A DNA stretch of 64,000 nucleotides from Larsenimonas suaedae (GTDB taxonomy: Bacteria > Pseudomonadota > Gammaproteobacteria > Pseudomonadales > Halomonadaceae): the NCBI RefSeq assembly GCF_023712105.1, contig NZ_JAMLJI010000001.1, positions 62,001-126,000 on the forward strand, in the 5' to 3' direction. The notes below the pieces were generated by a model, which was not told the origin of the DNA, searched no databases, and saw only the letters and a program-made list of their open reading frames with translations. Positions 8,874-18,162 of the stretch are shown here, in pieces (position 1 is the first letter of the stretch; each line of letters opens with the position of its first letter). The position numbers and the translations under genes were made by a program.

Positions 8874-10403
8874 ATGTTTCGAGCCCATTCACTGTTTCGC
8901 AGTGCGTTGACCCTGCCTGCCATGGCGCTATCGGTTGCGATGCTTGCCGGCTGCCAGCAGGACGAGGCCGATGAGACTAAAACCGAGGCTCAGGCGGATC
9001 AGCGCATTCGGGTGGCCATGCTTCAGCCGCCGCGCTCCGGGCTCAACCCCTTGACCGACGATGCCTTCAAGCTCTCGCGCTGGAGTACAGCTGAAACGTT
9101 GGTGCGTCTTAACAAGCAGGGCGAGCCTCAGCCGTTTCTTGCAACGAACTGGACGCGGGTCGACCCGAACACCTGGCGGTTCGAGCTTCGAGACAATGTG
9201 CTATTTCACGATGGCACACCGTTGACCGCCAATCAGGTACGCGCTGCCTTGACCGCAGCCATTCACGCCTCGCCCAAGCCACGGATTCTCGATGGTGTAT
9301 CGATGCAGGTCGAGGCTGACGGCGAGAACGCCGTGGTCGTTCGTACCGAGGACGCAGACCCGCTCGTGCCCAACCGGTTGTCCAGCCCGCAGCTCGCGAT
9401 TCTGGCGGCCAAGGCTTATGGCGATGACGGGCGCGTCAACCCGATCGAGGCGGGCACGGGCCCGTTCGTACTGAAGGAAATCAATGGCACTCAAAGCGCT
9501 CGGCTCGACCGGTTCGACGGGTACTGGGGCGATAAGGCCAAGCTTTCTGGTATCGATGCCGATTACGTGCCGGACGGCACAGCGCGCGGTGCGGCGCTTC
9601 GCACCGGGGAAGCCGATGTGGTCGAGGCTGTGCCGGTCTCACAGGTGGCCTTGATCGATCAGGCGCTGGTGCACGAGGTGCCGATGCCGCGTACCAACAC
9701 GCTTTATCTCAATACCCGCACCGGTGCGTTCATGTCACCGGAAATGCGTGCGGCAGCGCGGGAGGCGCTCGACCGGGCAGCAATCGTTCGCACTGTCTAT
9801 GAAGGTCGCGCCGATGAGGCCAGGGGGCTGCTCGGCCCGGCGCTTGACTGGGCCGACGGCCTGCGCACGCCCATCGAGCGGCCACAGGCGGCGGACCCAG
9901 GCGGCGCGCAGATTACGCTTGGTACCTTTACCGACCGGGCAGAGCTTCCGGAAGTGGCGGTTCTTCTGGAGCAGCAGTTAGAGGCGGCCGGGTTCGAAGT
10001 GCAGCAGGAAGTGCGTCAGTACGCGCACATCGAATCGGACATGCTGGCCGGCAAGTTCGATGCGTTCATTCTCTCCCGCGCCACCATGCTCGATTCAGGC
10101 GACCCGGTAGCGTACATGTACAGTGATTTTGCCTGTAATGGGTCGTTCAATATTGCGCAGCTGTGTGATCCGCGTATCGATGCCGCGCTCGAACGCGCCG
10201 CTGACCTTGAGCCCGGCCCGGAACGGCGCCAGGCCATCATCGAGGCCGAGGCGGCAATCCTTGCAACCGATGCAGCGGTACCGATGCTGCATGAGCGGGT
10301 AATCCAGGGCGAGTCGACACGGGTGCGCGGTGCGGTGCGCGACCCGCGTGAGCGCGAGCTCATCAACGAGCACACCCGGTTTGTCGATAATGGCTCAGAT
10401 TGA
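8874..10403 (+). CDS. Family 5 substrate-binding lipoprotein (peptide/nickel type)
   Basis: This extracytoplasmic solute-binding protein (509 aa, SBP_bac_5 family) has a lipoprotein signal ending in the lipobox LAGC (Cys near residue 24). It is therefore probably tethered to a periplasmic membrane face. The ATG at 8874 follows an AGGAGAG site and gives a proper signal peptide; upstream in-frame residues do not. The body shows family 5 features (AETLVRLNKQGEPQPFLATNW, TWRFELRDNVLFHDGTP, each cited as short motif). Sequence style is closer to NikA/CntA than to OppA, but the ligand (peptide, nickel or metallophore) is uncertain. Its end overlaps the permease start by 14 bases. Confidence 0.85.
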   Translation: MFRAHSLFRSALTLPAMALSVAMLAGCQQDEADETKTEAQADQRIRVAMLQPPRSGLNPLTDDAFKLSRWSTAETLVRLNKQGEPQPFLATNWTRVDPNTWRFELRDNVLFHDGTPLTANQVRAALTAAIHASPKPRILDGVSMQVEADGENAVVVRTEDADPLVPNRLSSPQLAILAAKAYGDDGRVNPIEAGTGPFVLKEINGTQSARLDRFDGYWGDKAKLSGIDADYVPDGTARGAALRTGEADVVEAVPVSQVALIDQALVHEVPMPRTNTLYLNTRTGAFMSPEMRAAAREALDRAAIVRTVYEGRADEARGLLGPALDWADGLRTPIERPQAADPGGAQITLGTFTDRAELPEVAVLLEQQLEAAGFEVQQEVRQYAHIESDMLAGKFDAFILSRATMLDSGDPVAYMYSDFACNGSFNIAQLCDPRIDAALERAADLEPGPERRQAIIEAEAAILATDAAVPMLHERVIQGESTRVRGAVRDPRERELINEHTRFVDNGSD

Positions 10404-12177
10404 GCAACCCGCACTCGGTGTTGAACCGACAGCGCCCACGTCGCCCAAGGCGACGTGGCGGTTCGATGGCCGGGCATTGATTCCAGCGCTTTCAAGGTTT
10501 GTGACCCTGGGAGCTGTCATTGTGTTGGTTGGGCTGCTGCCATGGCTGTCCGGCCGTGATCCGGCGCTCAGTATCTTGCGTGCACGTGCGGGTGATCAGA
10601 ACCCCACCGAGGAAGCGCTGGCCTCGATTCGGGCTCAGCTCGGACTTGATATGGGCCCCTTTGAAAAGCTTCAGAGTTGGCTGGTTGGCTTGATGCATGG
10701 CGATGCCGGGACGTCCTGGATTTCAGGCGGGCCTGTTCTACCCGGCATGCTGAGCGCCGCCCAGGTCTCTTTGGTGCTGATGGGGTCAGCGCTTGTGGTT
10801 GCGCTGGTAACGGCCGTGCTGATCTGTCTGCCGGCCATGAAGCGTGGGCTTGCGGGAGAGCCATCCTCCAGCTCGGGCGCCGTCGGTGCGGCCATTACGG
10901 CATTGCCTGAGTTTCTATTGGCCTCCCTGTTGCTCGTGGTGTTTGCGGCATGGCTTCAGTGGTTGCCGCCCTACGGCTGGGGTGAGGTTCGACATGCAGT
11001 GCTGCCGGCGCTTGCGCTTGGGCTGCCGGCCGGCGGATTATTGGGGCGGCTCTTCAGTGACGCGCTGACCGCGGCCTTTTCAGAGGCCTGGGTCGCGACC
11101 TGGCACACGGCCGGTTTCACTCGGCGCCAGATCGGCAGGGCTGCGCTCATGCGAACGCTTCCAAGTCTCATGCCGCAGATCGGGCTTGTCATTGTCGGGC
11201 TGACCGGTGGCGCCATTGCGGTGGAGCAGGTGTTTTCCATCCCGGGGCTTGGGCGGGCAACGCTTGGGGCGGCCTCGGCGCAGGATCTACCGGCGTTGCA
11301 AACGGGCATTCTGATTCTACTGGGCCTTGCGGTCATGCTTGGTGGCGCGGCCAATCTCGTTCGAACGCTTTTATTGGGGCGGGCGCTTCAAGCCGGTTCG
11401 ATGCCGGTTGCCCCGGAGGCTGGCCTCGCTGGCCGCGGGCGCTGGGTCGTGCCGGCGCTTGCCGCTGCGCTCCTAGTGATTGTGGTGGTTGCCGGACTCG
11501 GGCGAGACCCGATGCTCTCGAATTACCTGCGCCTTCAGCCGCCAAGCCTTGCGTTGCCGCTCGGGGCTGACGGTACAGGCCGGGATATTTTAGCGCGCAT
11601 CAGTCACGGGGCGGTGTCGACCATCGGCATGGCGCTGGTCACACTCTTGATCACATTCGTGGTCGGGGTGTTCATCGGGCTGATGCCGCGCGTTGCGGCC
11701 GGGCCGATCGAGGTCACCAATGCAACGCCACCAGTGATCGCCGGGCTGATCGTGGCCGGTATCATGGGGCCGAGCGCGAGCGGGGCGGTGCTCGCCGTGA
11801 CCGCCGTGACCTGGGCGCCGCTGGCGGCGCATACGTCTGCGCTGGTGACAGAGGTGATGGGTCAGGCGCACGTTCGAATCACGCCCATGCTTGGGGTCGG
11901 CCGGTGTCGTCTCGTTAGTCGCTATCTGCTGCCGGCCATCATCGTGCCGGTGTTTCGCCATGCGATGCTTAGGCTTCCCGGTACGGCGCTTGCGCTGGCG
12001 GCGCTTGGCTTTCTCGGTCTCGGGCCGCGTCCGCCAGAGCCTGAATGGGGGCTTTTATTGTCGGAAAGCATGCCGTACCTGGAACGCGCGCCGTGGGCGG
12101 TTCTGGTGCCATCACTCGCGCTTGTGTTGATGTCGGTGTTGGCGGTGTCCCTCTCTCTTATCGGTCGTCGGCGCTAG
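10390..12177 (+). CDS. Fused ABC permease, DppB-like plus DppC-like halves
   Basis: This single 595-aa protein contains both inner-membrane permease subunits of a peptide/nickel-type importer. Residues 1 to about 335 match the DppB/NikB type: extracellular loop region, then EAWVATWHTAGFTRRQIG as coupling loop and VEQVFSIPGLGR. From about 360 onward it matches DppC/NikC: the LGADGTGRDILARISHG motif, a second coupling region, then FLGLGPRPPEPEWGLLLSE near the end. The junction is a short proline/alanine/glycine linker around residues 340-360. Normal subunits are separate genes of about 300-340 aa. No frameshift or stop separates the halves, so the fusion is real in the sequence given. Confidence 0.85.
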   Translation: MAQIEQPALGVEPTAPTSPKATWRFDGRALIPALSRFVTLGAVIVLVGLLPWLSGRDPALSILRARAGDQNPTEEALASIRAQLGLDMGPFEKLQSWLVGLMHGDAGTSWISGGPVLPGMLSAAQVSLVLMGSALVVALVTAVLICLPAMKRGLAGEPSSSSGAVGAAITALPEFLLASLLLVVFAAWLQWLPPYGWGEVRHAVLPALALGLPAGGLLGRLFSDALTAAFSEAWVATWHTAGFTRRQIGRAALMRTLPSLMPQIGLVIVGLTGGAIAVEQVFSIPGLGRATLGAASAQDLPALQTGILILLGLAVMLGGAANLVRTLLLGRALQAGSMPVAPEAGLAGRGRWVVPALAAALLVIVVVAGLGRDPMLSNYLRLQPPSLALPLGADGTGRDILARISHGAVSTIGMALVTLLITFVVGVFIGLMPRVAAGPIEVTNATPPVIAGLIVAGIMGPSASGAVLAVTAVTWAPLAAHTSALVTEVMGQAHVRITPMLGVGRCRLVSRYLLPAIIVPVFRHAMLRLPGTALALAALGFLGLGPRPPEPEWGLLLSESMPYLERAPWAVLVPSLALVLMSVLAVSLSLIGRRR

Positions 12178-12535
12178 TTTCAGTCGGCGTCAGGCGCCGA
12201 GCGCTGTTTTCTGCCTTTCTTATGCTGAAACCGTCACAGCGTTCTGGCGGCCTGTACTGTTTCAGCGTATAACGCCTCCATTGTGCCCCGTGCGCCTCAA
12301 GGCGAGGCGTATTCCGTCATACCGCGTCCTGCACGTTGAATGGATCGGCATCGTTTGATTCGCCATTGTGGCTATACTTGGATGATCCTCTCCTCGGTCT
12401 TTTCATTTCATCCTGGAAGGGTAAGCGTTATTGCATCGATCTTGGCGCCTGGCTTGAAGGGTGTGCCGCGTGGCCGGGGTATTGAGGGTGTGTGGTTATT
12501 TCAATGTTGTTTTAAAGAAGGTGGTCCAGGGGCGT
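12178..12535. other. Intergenic stretch with one inverted repeat
   Basis: No gene is supported here. GCTGAAAC (12224-12231) and GTTTCAGC (12259-12266) form an 8-bp inverted repeat around a 27-base loop just after the permease stop. It could end the importer transcript but has no T tract. A TATACT sequence at 12373-12378 may be the -10 box of the small gene that follows, though no good -35 box accompanies it. Confidence 0.4.
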
Positions 12536-12733
12536 ATGTCTCGAGAACATACCTTGTCAGCCAAGGAAAAGTGGGCGCTGGACGCCCAGCTGGGTGAGCT
12601 GCTTCGAGGAATGGAGCGCACGCATGAGGCGTCGAAACAGGGGTTTCAACAGCGCCTTGAGGCGCTGATGGCCCACTACAAGCTGAGCCGAGATGATGTG
12701 CTTGGTATCGTGAAGTGGATCGAGTGTCATTGA
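12536..12733 (+). CDS. Small conserved-looking protein of unknown function
   Basis: This 65-aa protein starts MSREHTLSAKEKW and ends VKWIECH. I do not recognise a family. It is predicted to be largely helical, charged and soluble, with no signal peptide or membrane segment. A purine-rich stretch (CAGGGGC) lies just before the ATG at 12536. An upstream in-frame ATG at 12461 would add 25 residues that look like noncoding sequence. A strong terminator 17 bases after the stop supports a real transcription unit. Residues 9-40 look amphipathic and might form a coiled coil or small helical bundle. Confidence 0.6.
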   Translation: MSREHTLSAKEKWALDAQLGELLRGMERTHEASKQGFQQRLEALMAHYKLSRDDVLGIVKWIECH

Positions 12734-12750
12734 TCGGATGCCGATCAACG

Positions 12751-12782
12751 AAAAAAGCCGCTGACGTGTCAGCGGCTTTTTT
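12751..12782. terminator. Bidirectional terminator between the small gene and prc
   Basis: A perfect 15-bp stem with A6 on one side and T6 on the other (AAAAAAGCCGCTGAC, then GTCAGCGGC and T tract) lies between two converging genes and can stop transcription both ways. Confidence 0.93.
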
Positions 12783-12801
12783 GTGGCTCTACGCCAGACC
12801 G

Positions 12802-14844
12802 TTAGTGCTTGAGCATGGTGCTGTAGTCAAGCAGGATCGCGGCGCTTTCATTGAGCTCGGCCTGGTCGATCGGCGTGTCGTCCTCTTCCTGATCACGGCT
12901 GTCGGTCCAGTCGGCGATCTCTTCAAGGCCGAGTGCTCGGCGGCGCTGGTTCTCGAGTGAGAGCTGTTCTGCTTCGCGCGCGTTCATTTCCTTCTGCCGC
13001 TGTTCCTTGTTGAGGCTGACGGAGTTGGTCTGTTCGCGGAGTTTCGTGGCGAGCTTGGCTTCCTGTTCCAGATAGCGGAAGTTGGGGTTGGTGCTGACCC
13101 GCTCCTGGTGAGCCTTCTCAAGCGCGGTCAGATACTGGCCCGGGTCGCCGTAGCGGCGGTAGTTGACCGAGCGTACCGTATCCCAGGGCAGAGCGTTATC
13201 GAGTGCGCTTTCACCAATGTCGCTTTTGTCCACCAGACTCGGGAAGCTGATGTCCGGCATTACGCCCTTGAGCTGGGTGCTCTTGCCGGTGATGCGGTAG
13301 AACTTGGCGCGAGTCATCTTGAGCTCGCCGTGACTGAGATCCGACAGGGTCTGAACGGTGCCCTTGCCAAACGTCTGGGTGCCGATGATCAGCCCGCGGC
13401 CATAGTCCTGAATGGCGCCGGCAAAGATTTCAGACGCCGAGGCCGAGAGCCGGTTCACAAGCACGGCCAGCGGGCCGCTGTAGGCCACGCCCCGGTCGGT
13501 ATCACCATAGAGGCTGATGCGCCCGCGTGCGTCACGGACCTGCACGGTGGGGCCGCGATCGATGAACAGGCCGATCATCGAGTTGGCTTCCTGCAGGGCG
13601 CCGCCACCGTCGTTTCGAAGGTCGAGCACGATGCCCTGAACGTTCTGGGCCTTCAGTTTGTCGATAAGCTTGTGCACATCGCGCGTGGTGCTGCGGTAAT
13701 CCTTCTTGCCGGCTTGCCAGGCTTCGAAATCGACGTAGAAGGCGGGCACCTTGATCACGCCGATCTTGACCGGCTGACCGTCTCGCTCGAGTGTGATGAC
13801 CTGGCTCTGGGCCGCCTGATCTTCCAGCTTGACCGTGTCACGCTTGATTTCGATCACATGCGTCTGCGTTACGTCCACGGCCTTGGCCGGGATGATTTCA
13901 AGGCGAACGGTCGACCCCTTGGCGCCGCGAATCAAATCGACGACGTCATCGAGGCGCATGCCGATCACGTTGGTCATGTCGCCGGTCTTGCCCTGGCCGA
14001 CTGCAACGATGCGATCGGCGGGTTTGAGATCACCTGCCTTGTCGGCGGGGCCGCCCGGCACCAGGCTTGCCACCTTGACGTATTCGCCCTCGTTTTGAAG
14101 CAGGGCGCCGATGCCTTCCAGCGAGAGTTTCATCTGGATATCGAACGATTCGCCCTGGCTTGGCGAAAGATACTCGGTATGCGGATCGACCGAGCCGGTC
14201 GCGGCGCTCATGATGACGCTCAATACATCTTCTGAATTGGTCTGCTGCACCCGCTTCAGCTGGTTGGTGTAGCGTGACTTCAGCTGCTTCACGATATCAT
14301 CATCGGCGGTTTTCGAAAGTGACATGGTCAAAGCCGAGTTCTTGAGCCGCTTGTCCCAGAGGTGATCAAGGGATTCGGTATCATGGGCCCAGTCACTGTC
14401 TTCGCGGTCGATCGCCATGCGCTCAGTGGTCGAGAAATCAAATGCGGGTTTGTCGTCGAGCGTCTTGATGATGTAGTCAAGGCGCGCCTCGAGCCGCGTC
14501 TGGAAGAGGTTGTAGAGCGCGTAGAGCTCATCGAGGTCGCCCGAATCGATGTCGTCGCCAAAGCTTTGAGCCAGGCCACTGAAACGATCGATGTCGCGCT
14601 GAAGCAGGTAGACGTGCTGCGGATCAAGAAGGGTCAGAAGGCGCTCGAAGGCCTTTTCCGACCAGGCCTGGTCAAGCGTGACGTCATCGTAGTGACCGTA
14701 GCGGAGCGCCTCGCTTACGTCGCGGGCGGCCTGCCTTTGATCCTCGTCAGGCGTCAATGCCTGCGAAGCGGCCATGCTTGGAATCGCAACGGCCAGCCAG
14801 AGTAGGGCAATAGCCATGTAGTGGGCGACTGCACGTGGGGTCAT
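12802..14844 (-). CDS. prc: Tail-specific periplasmic protease Prc (Tsp)
   Basis: This S41-family serine protease (680 aa; E. coli Prc has 682) degrades periplasmic proteins from their C-terminus and processes cell-wall enzymes. It has a signal peptide (residues 1-26, ending SMAASQA), a PDZ domain around 240-320, and the catalytic Ser-Lys dyad: NRLSASASE near residue 468 and TFGKGTVQ near 493. A C-terminal domain rich in charged helices follows. I chose the ATG at 14844, which has AGGAGAG eight bases upstream; an ATG 11 codons earlier has no suitably spaced site. It converges on the small gene across a shared terminator. Confidence 0.95.
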   Translation of the reverse strand: MTPRAVAHYMAIALLWLAVAIPSMAASQALTPDEDQRQAARDVSEALRYGHYDDVTLDQAWSEKAFERLLTLLDPQHVYLLQRDIDRFSGLAQSFGDDIDSGDLDELYALYNLFQTRLEARLDYIIKTLDDKPAFDFSTTERMAIDREDSDWAHDTESLDHLWDKRLKNSALTMSLSKTADDDIVKQLKSRYTNQLKRVQQTNSEDVLSVIMSAATGSVDPHTEYLSPSQGESFDIQMKLSLEGIGALLQNEGEYVKVASLVPGGPADKAGDLKPADRIVAVGQGKTGDMTNVIGMRLDDVVDLIRGAKGSTVRLEIIPAKAVDVTQTHVIEIKRDTVKLEDQAAQSQVITLERDGQPVKIGVIKVPAFYVDFEAWQAGKKDYRSTTRDVHKLIDKLKAQNVQGIVLDLRNDGGGALQEANSMIGLFIDRGPTVQVRDARGRISLYGDTDRGVAYSGPLAVLVNRLSASASEIFAGAIQDYGRGLIIGTQTFGKGTVQTLSDLSHGELKMTRAKFYRITGKSTQLKGVMPDISFPSLVDKSDIGESALDNALPWDTVRSVNYRRYGDPGQYLTALEKAHQERVSTNPNFRYLEQEAKLATKLREQTNSVSLNKEQRQKEMNAREAEQLSLENQRRRALGLEEIADWTDSRDQEEDDTPIDQAELNESAAILLDYSTMLKH

Positions 14845-14956
14845 CAATGATGCTCTCCTGGTTTCATGTACACTCATTCCTCAGACGGTTCCTCTTGCTC
14901 AATGTCGGGCATCGGCTAATTCATGCAACGTTATGCAAAAGATAGAGGCGTTTTTT

Positions 14957-16249
14957 ATGGTTTCAGTTTCCCAGGTACAAGATCAGCTGTGTGAGTTCTT
15001 GGACGCATCGCCGACCGCTTGGCACGCCACCCGCAACATGACTGACATGCTTGCGCGCTCAGGGTATCAGGCATTGGACGAGCGGTCAGCCTGGACACTA
15101 ACACCGGGTGGCCGCTATTACGTGACGCGAAACGACAGCGCAGTGATTGCCTTCCAGGTACCGACGGGCGGGCTTGATGGCTTTCGCATGATGGGGGCGC
15201 ATACGGACAGTCCTTGTCTGCGGCTCAAGTCAGACCCCGTTCAGCGTTCGCGCGACTGGCTGCAGTTCGGAGTCGAAGTCTATGGAGGTGTCTTGCTGGC
15301 ACCGTGGTTCGATCGTGATCTGGGGCTTGCCGGACGCGTGCATGTGCGGCGCAGCAATGGAAAAGTTGAAGGTATCCTAATTAATACCAATAAGCCAATT
15401 GCCATCATACCTTCGCTGGCCATCCATATGGACCGAGAGGCCAACCAGAACCGCTCCTTCAATGCCCAGACGCAGATGGCTCCCGTGGTCTGGCAGGGCG
15501 CTTGCGCCGATGATAACCCCTTGCTGAGCCTGATAAAGACGCAAGCTGGCGCCGATATCGAGGCTATTCTCGGGCATGAGCTTTGCCTCTATGACACCCA
15601 GCCGGCCGGTCGGATCGGAGGTGAGGGTGGGCTGATCGCAAGTGCGCGCCTCGATAATCTGCTCTCATGCTTTTGTACGACGTCGGCGATGGCGGCGCTG
15701 GAGGGCGATCAGGCGGTGCTTCTGGTGGCCAACGATCATGAGGAAGTGGGCAGTGCCAGCGCCAGTGGTGCTCAGGGATCATTTCTGCGTGATGTGCTTT
15801 CGCGCATCAATGAGTCAAGCGTCGGGCTTGGCGGCAGTGAGGGGTTTGTCCGAATGATTCAGAGCTCATGCATGGTCTCCTGCGATAACGCGCATGCGCT
15901 GCATCCGAACTACCCGGACAAACACGACCGTAACCATGGGCCGGCGATCAACGGCGGGCCTGTGATCAAGGTCAATGCCAATCAACGGTATGCGACCAAC
16001 AGCGCAACCGAGGCCCTATTCCGTGATGCCTGCGAACGCGCTGAAGTGCCAGTGCAGTCGTTCGTGACGCGAGCGGATATGGGGTGCGGCAGTACCATTG
16101 GGCCGATTACGGCAACAGAGCTTGGTATTCCAACACTGGACGTCGGGCTGTCTCAGTGGGCGATGCACTCGGTGCGTGAGACTACCGGCGCAAGAGATCC
16201 GGCGCACCTGATTGCTGCCCTGGGCGCGTTCTGCAAACCGAATGAATGA
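14957..16249 (+). CDS. apeB: M18 aspartyl aminopeptidase
   Basis: This is a zinc aminopeptidase of family M18 (430 aa) that removes N-terminal acidic residues from peptides in the cytoplasm. Metal-binding and catalytic motifs are visible: GAHTDSPCLRLK (residues about 79-90), NDHEEVGSAS, and a C-terminal SQWAMHSVRE. The start at 14957 gives the usual MVSVSQVQ N-terminus and has AGAGG eight bases upstream; an ATG eight codons earlier is less likely. It diverges from prc and is followed by a strong terminator shared with the tRNA-Met on the other strand. The name apeB follows gammaproteobacterial usage. Confidence 0.93.
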   Translation: MVSVSQVQDQLCEFLDASPTAWHATRNMTDMLARSGYQALDERSAWTLTPGGRYYVTRNDSAVIAFQVPTGGLDGFRMMGAHTDSPCLRLKSDPVQRSRDWLQFGVEVYGGVLLAPWFDRDLGLAGRVHVRRSNGKVEGILINTNKPIAIIPSLAIHMDREANQNRSFNAQTQMAPVVWQGACADDNPLLSLIKTQAGADIEAILGHELCLYDTQPAGRIGGEGGLIASARLDNLLSCFCTTSAMAALEGDQAVLLVANDHEEVGSASASGAQGSFLRDVLSRINESSVGLGGSEGFVRMIQSSCMVSCDNAHALHPNYPDKHDRNHGPAINGGPVIKVNANQRYATNSATEALFRDACERAEVPVQSFVTRADMGCGSTIGPITATELGIPTLDVGLSQWAMHSVRETTGARDPAHLIAALGAFCKPNE

Positions 16250-16269
16250 TGAGCCAATCAGCAGGCAAT

Positions 16270-16297
16270 AAAAAACCCGCCAGAAGGCGGGTTTTTT
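16270..16297. terminator. Bidirectional terminator between apeB and tRNA-Met
   Basis: A perfect 12-bp stem (A6 CCCGCC, loop AGAA, GGCGGG T6) sits between the aminopeptidase gene and the converging ychF/tRNA-Met unit. Confidence 0.95.
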
Positions 16298-16302
16298 AAA
16301 TT

Positions 16303-16379
16303 TGGTGGCTACGCCCTGATTCGAACAGGGGACCCCATCATTATGAGTGATGTGCTCTAACCAGCTGAGCTACGTAGCC
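16303..16379 (-). tRNA. tRNA-Met (CAT), elongator, second copy
   Basis: The sequence is identical over all 77 bases to the gene at 6552-6628, with CAT anticodon and encoded CCA. It lies 46 bases after ychF on the same strand, the same place as in Pseudomonas aeruginosa as I recall it, so it may be processed from the ychF message. The terminator at 16270 follows immediately. Confidence 0.97.
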
Positions 16380-16425
16380 GTAACGGGTGCAGACTATACG
16401 GACGCCCCCGTTTCAAGTCAAGTAC

Positions 16426-17517
16426 TTAAACGTTGAACCGGAAGTGGATCACGTCGCCGTCCTTGACAATGTAGTCCTTGCCTTCAAGGCGCCATTTACC
16501 GGCTTCCTTGGCGCCGGCTTCGCCGTTGTAGGCGATGAAATCGGCGTAGGAGACAACTTCGGCGCGAATGAAGCCTTTCTGAAAATCGGTGTGAATCACA
16601 CCGGCGCCCTGAGGCGCGGTAGAGCCTTTCGGGACCGTCCAGGCGCGCACTTCCTTGACGCCCGCGGTGAAGTAGGTCTCGAGCCCGAGCAGGTCATAGC
16701 CTGCACGAATGACGCGATCAAGGCCCGGCTCGCTCATGCCGAGTTCATCCAGAAACATGGCGCGCTCATCGTCTTCGAGTTCGGCGATTTCGGACTCGAG
16801 CTTATTGCAGACCGGCACCACGATAGCGCCTTCTTCTTCGGCAATGCCCCGCACGATGTCGAGGTAGGGGTTGTTGTCGAACCCGTCTTCATTGACGTTG
16901 GCGATGTACATGGTCGGCTTCAGGGTCATGAAGCCGTAGCTCTTGATGAGCTGAAGTTCATCGGCGGTCAGCGAGAAGCTTCGAAGCGGCTGACCTTCGG
17001 CCAGATGTGGCTGAATCTTTTCAAGCACGGCCTTGGTGGCGATGGCGTCCTTGTCGCCGCCCTTGGCGGTGCGCGCCAGGCGCGTAATGCTGCGCTCGAC
17101 GCTGTCCAGATCCGCAAGCGCCAACTCGATGTTGATCGTTTCGATGTCGGCTTTCGGGTCGACCTGATTGGCCACGTGAATCACGTTGTCGTTGTCGAAG
17201 CAGCGTACGACATGGGCGATGGCGTCGGTTTCACGAATGTTGGCCAGAAACTGATTGCCAAGCCCTTCACCCTTGGACGCACCGGCGACCAGACCTGCGA
17301 TGTCAACGAACTCCATGGTCGTCGGAACCACTTTTTCCGGCTTTACGATGGCGGCCAGAGCCTCCTGGCGCGGGTCCGGGACCGGGACGATGCCCGTATT
17401 GGGTTCGATGGTGCAAAAGGGGAAGTTTTCGGCGTCGATGCCGGATTTGGTCAGCGCGTTGAAAAGCGTCGACTTGCCGACGTTCGGTAGTCCGACAATG
17501 CCGCAGTTGAAACCCAT
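16426..17517 (-). CDS. ychF: Ribosome-binding ATPase YchF
   Basis: YchF (363 aa, standard length) is an Obg-family P-loop protein that prefers ATP and binds the ribosome. It is linked to stress responses. G1 GLPNVGKST is at residues 9-17, G3 DIAG near 70, and a C-terminal TGS domain includes [10 protein letters not shown]. It follows pth by about 43 bases and is the last protein gene of the block that starts at the TPR lipoprotein. A GAC-rich leader with AGGAT precedes the ATG. Confidence 0.96.
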   Translation of the reverse strand: MGFNCGIVGLPNVGKSTLFNALTKSGIDAENFPFCTIEPNTGIVPVPDPRQEALAAIVKPEKVVPTTMEFVDIAGLVAGASKGEGLGNQFLANIRETDAIAHVVRCFDNDNVIHVANQVDPKADIETINIELALADLDSVERSITRLARTAKGGDKDAIATKAVLEKIQPHLAEGQPLRSFSLTADELQLIKSYGFMTLKPTMYIANVNEDGFDNNPYLDIVRGIAEEEGAIVVPVCNKLESEIAELEDDERAMFLDELGMSEPGLDRVIRAGYDLLGLETYFTAGVKEVRAWTVPKGSTAPQGAGVIHTDFQKGFIRAEVVSYADFIAYNGEAGAKEAGKWRLEGKDYIVKDGDVIHFRFNV

Positions 17518-17560
17518 GGTGTCATCCTGTCGTTCGAATCGCCTGATGCGATGTGCTGGA

Positions 17561-18142
17561 TTATTTGATGCTGTGCAGCTGACTCATGGCGCGTGCCGAA
17601 TCGCCCTGAAGCAGCAGGGGCAGGACATTGATCGACGCATCGATGGCGTCATCGATTGACTGTCGCTCGGCTTTTCCGGGGGCGCTGAGTACATGATTGG
17701 TGACCAGCTTGGCGTTGCCCGGATGATCGATGCCGAGCCGCAGGCGCATGAACTCGCGATCGTTGCCTTGGGCGCTGATGATGTCTCGAAGTCCGTTGTG
17801 CCCGCCATGGCCGCCACCTTGTTTCAGGCGCGCCTGACCCGATGGAATATCGAGCTCATCATGGGCGACAAGAAACGCAGATGTTGGAAACTTGAAGAAC
17901 TTGGCCAGAGACGAGACCGCCTGGCCGCTGCGGTTCATGAACGTCGTGGGCACCAACAGGTGCAGCTCATGCCCTTGATAGGTGATCTTGGCGTACTGCC
18001 CGAAAAATTTCTTTTCAGGTCGCAAGGGCGTGTTGCACGCCCTTGCGAAAGCCTCGATAAACCAGGCACCTGCATTGTGGCGGGTATGCTCGTACTGTTG
18101 GCCCGGGTTGCCCAGGCCGATCAGGGCTCGAATAGCCGTCAT
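17561..18142 (-). CDS. pth: Peptidyl-tRNA hydrolase
   Basis: Pth (193 aa) recycles peptidyl-tRNA released from stalled ribosomes. Family motifs are [17 protein letters not shown] near the N-terminus (with the catalytic His of TRHN around residue 22), NRSGQAV, and HDELD followed by [11 protein letters not shown]. It lies 20 bases downstream of rplY, the usual rplY-pth-ychF order, and the two are probably cotranscribed. Confidence 0.97.
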   Translation of the reverse strand: MTAIRALIGLGNPGQQYEHTRHNAGAWFIEAFARACNTPLRPEKKFFGQYAKITYQGHELHLLVPTTFMNRSGQAVSSLAKFFKFPTSAFLVAHDELDIPSGQARLKQGGGHGGHNGLRDIISAQGNDREFMRLRLGIDHPGNAKLVTNHVLSAPGKAERQSIDDAIDASINVLPLLLQGDSARAMSQLHSIK

Positions 18143-18162
18143 GCAGGTGTCCTGTTGGTTTA

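Noticed and set aside
13108-14235. 375-codon plus-strand frame opposite prc
   Set aside because: It lies wholly within the antisense of a well-supported protease gene, and its sequence has no recognisable domain.
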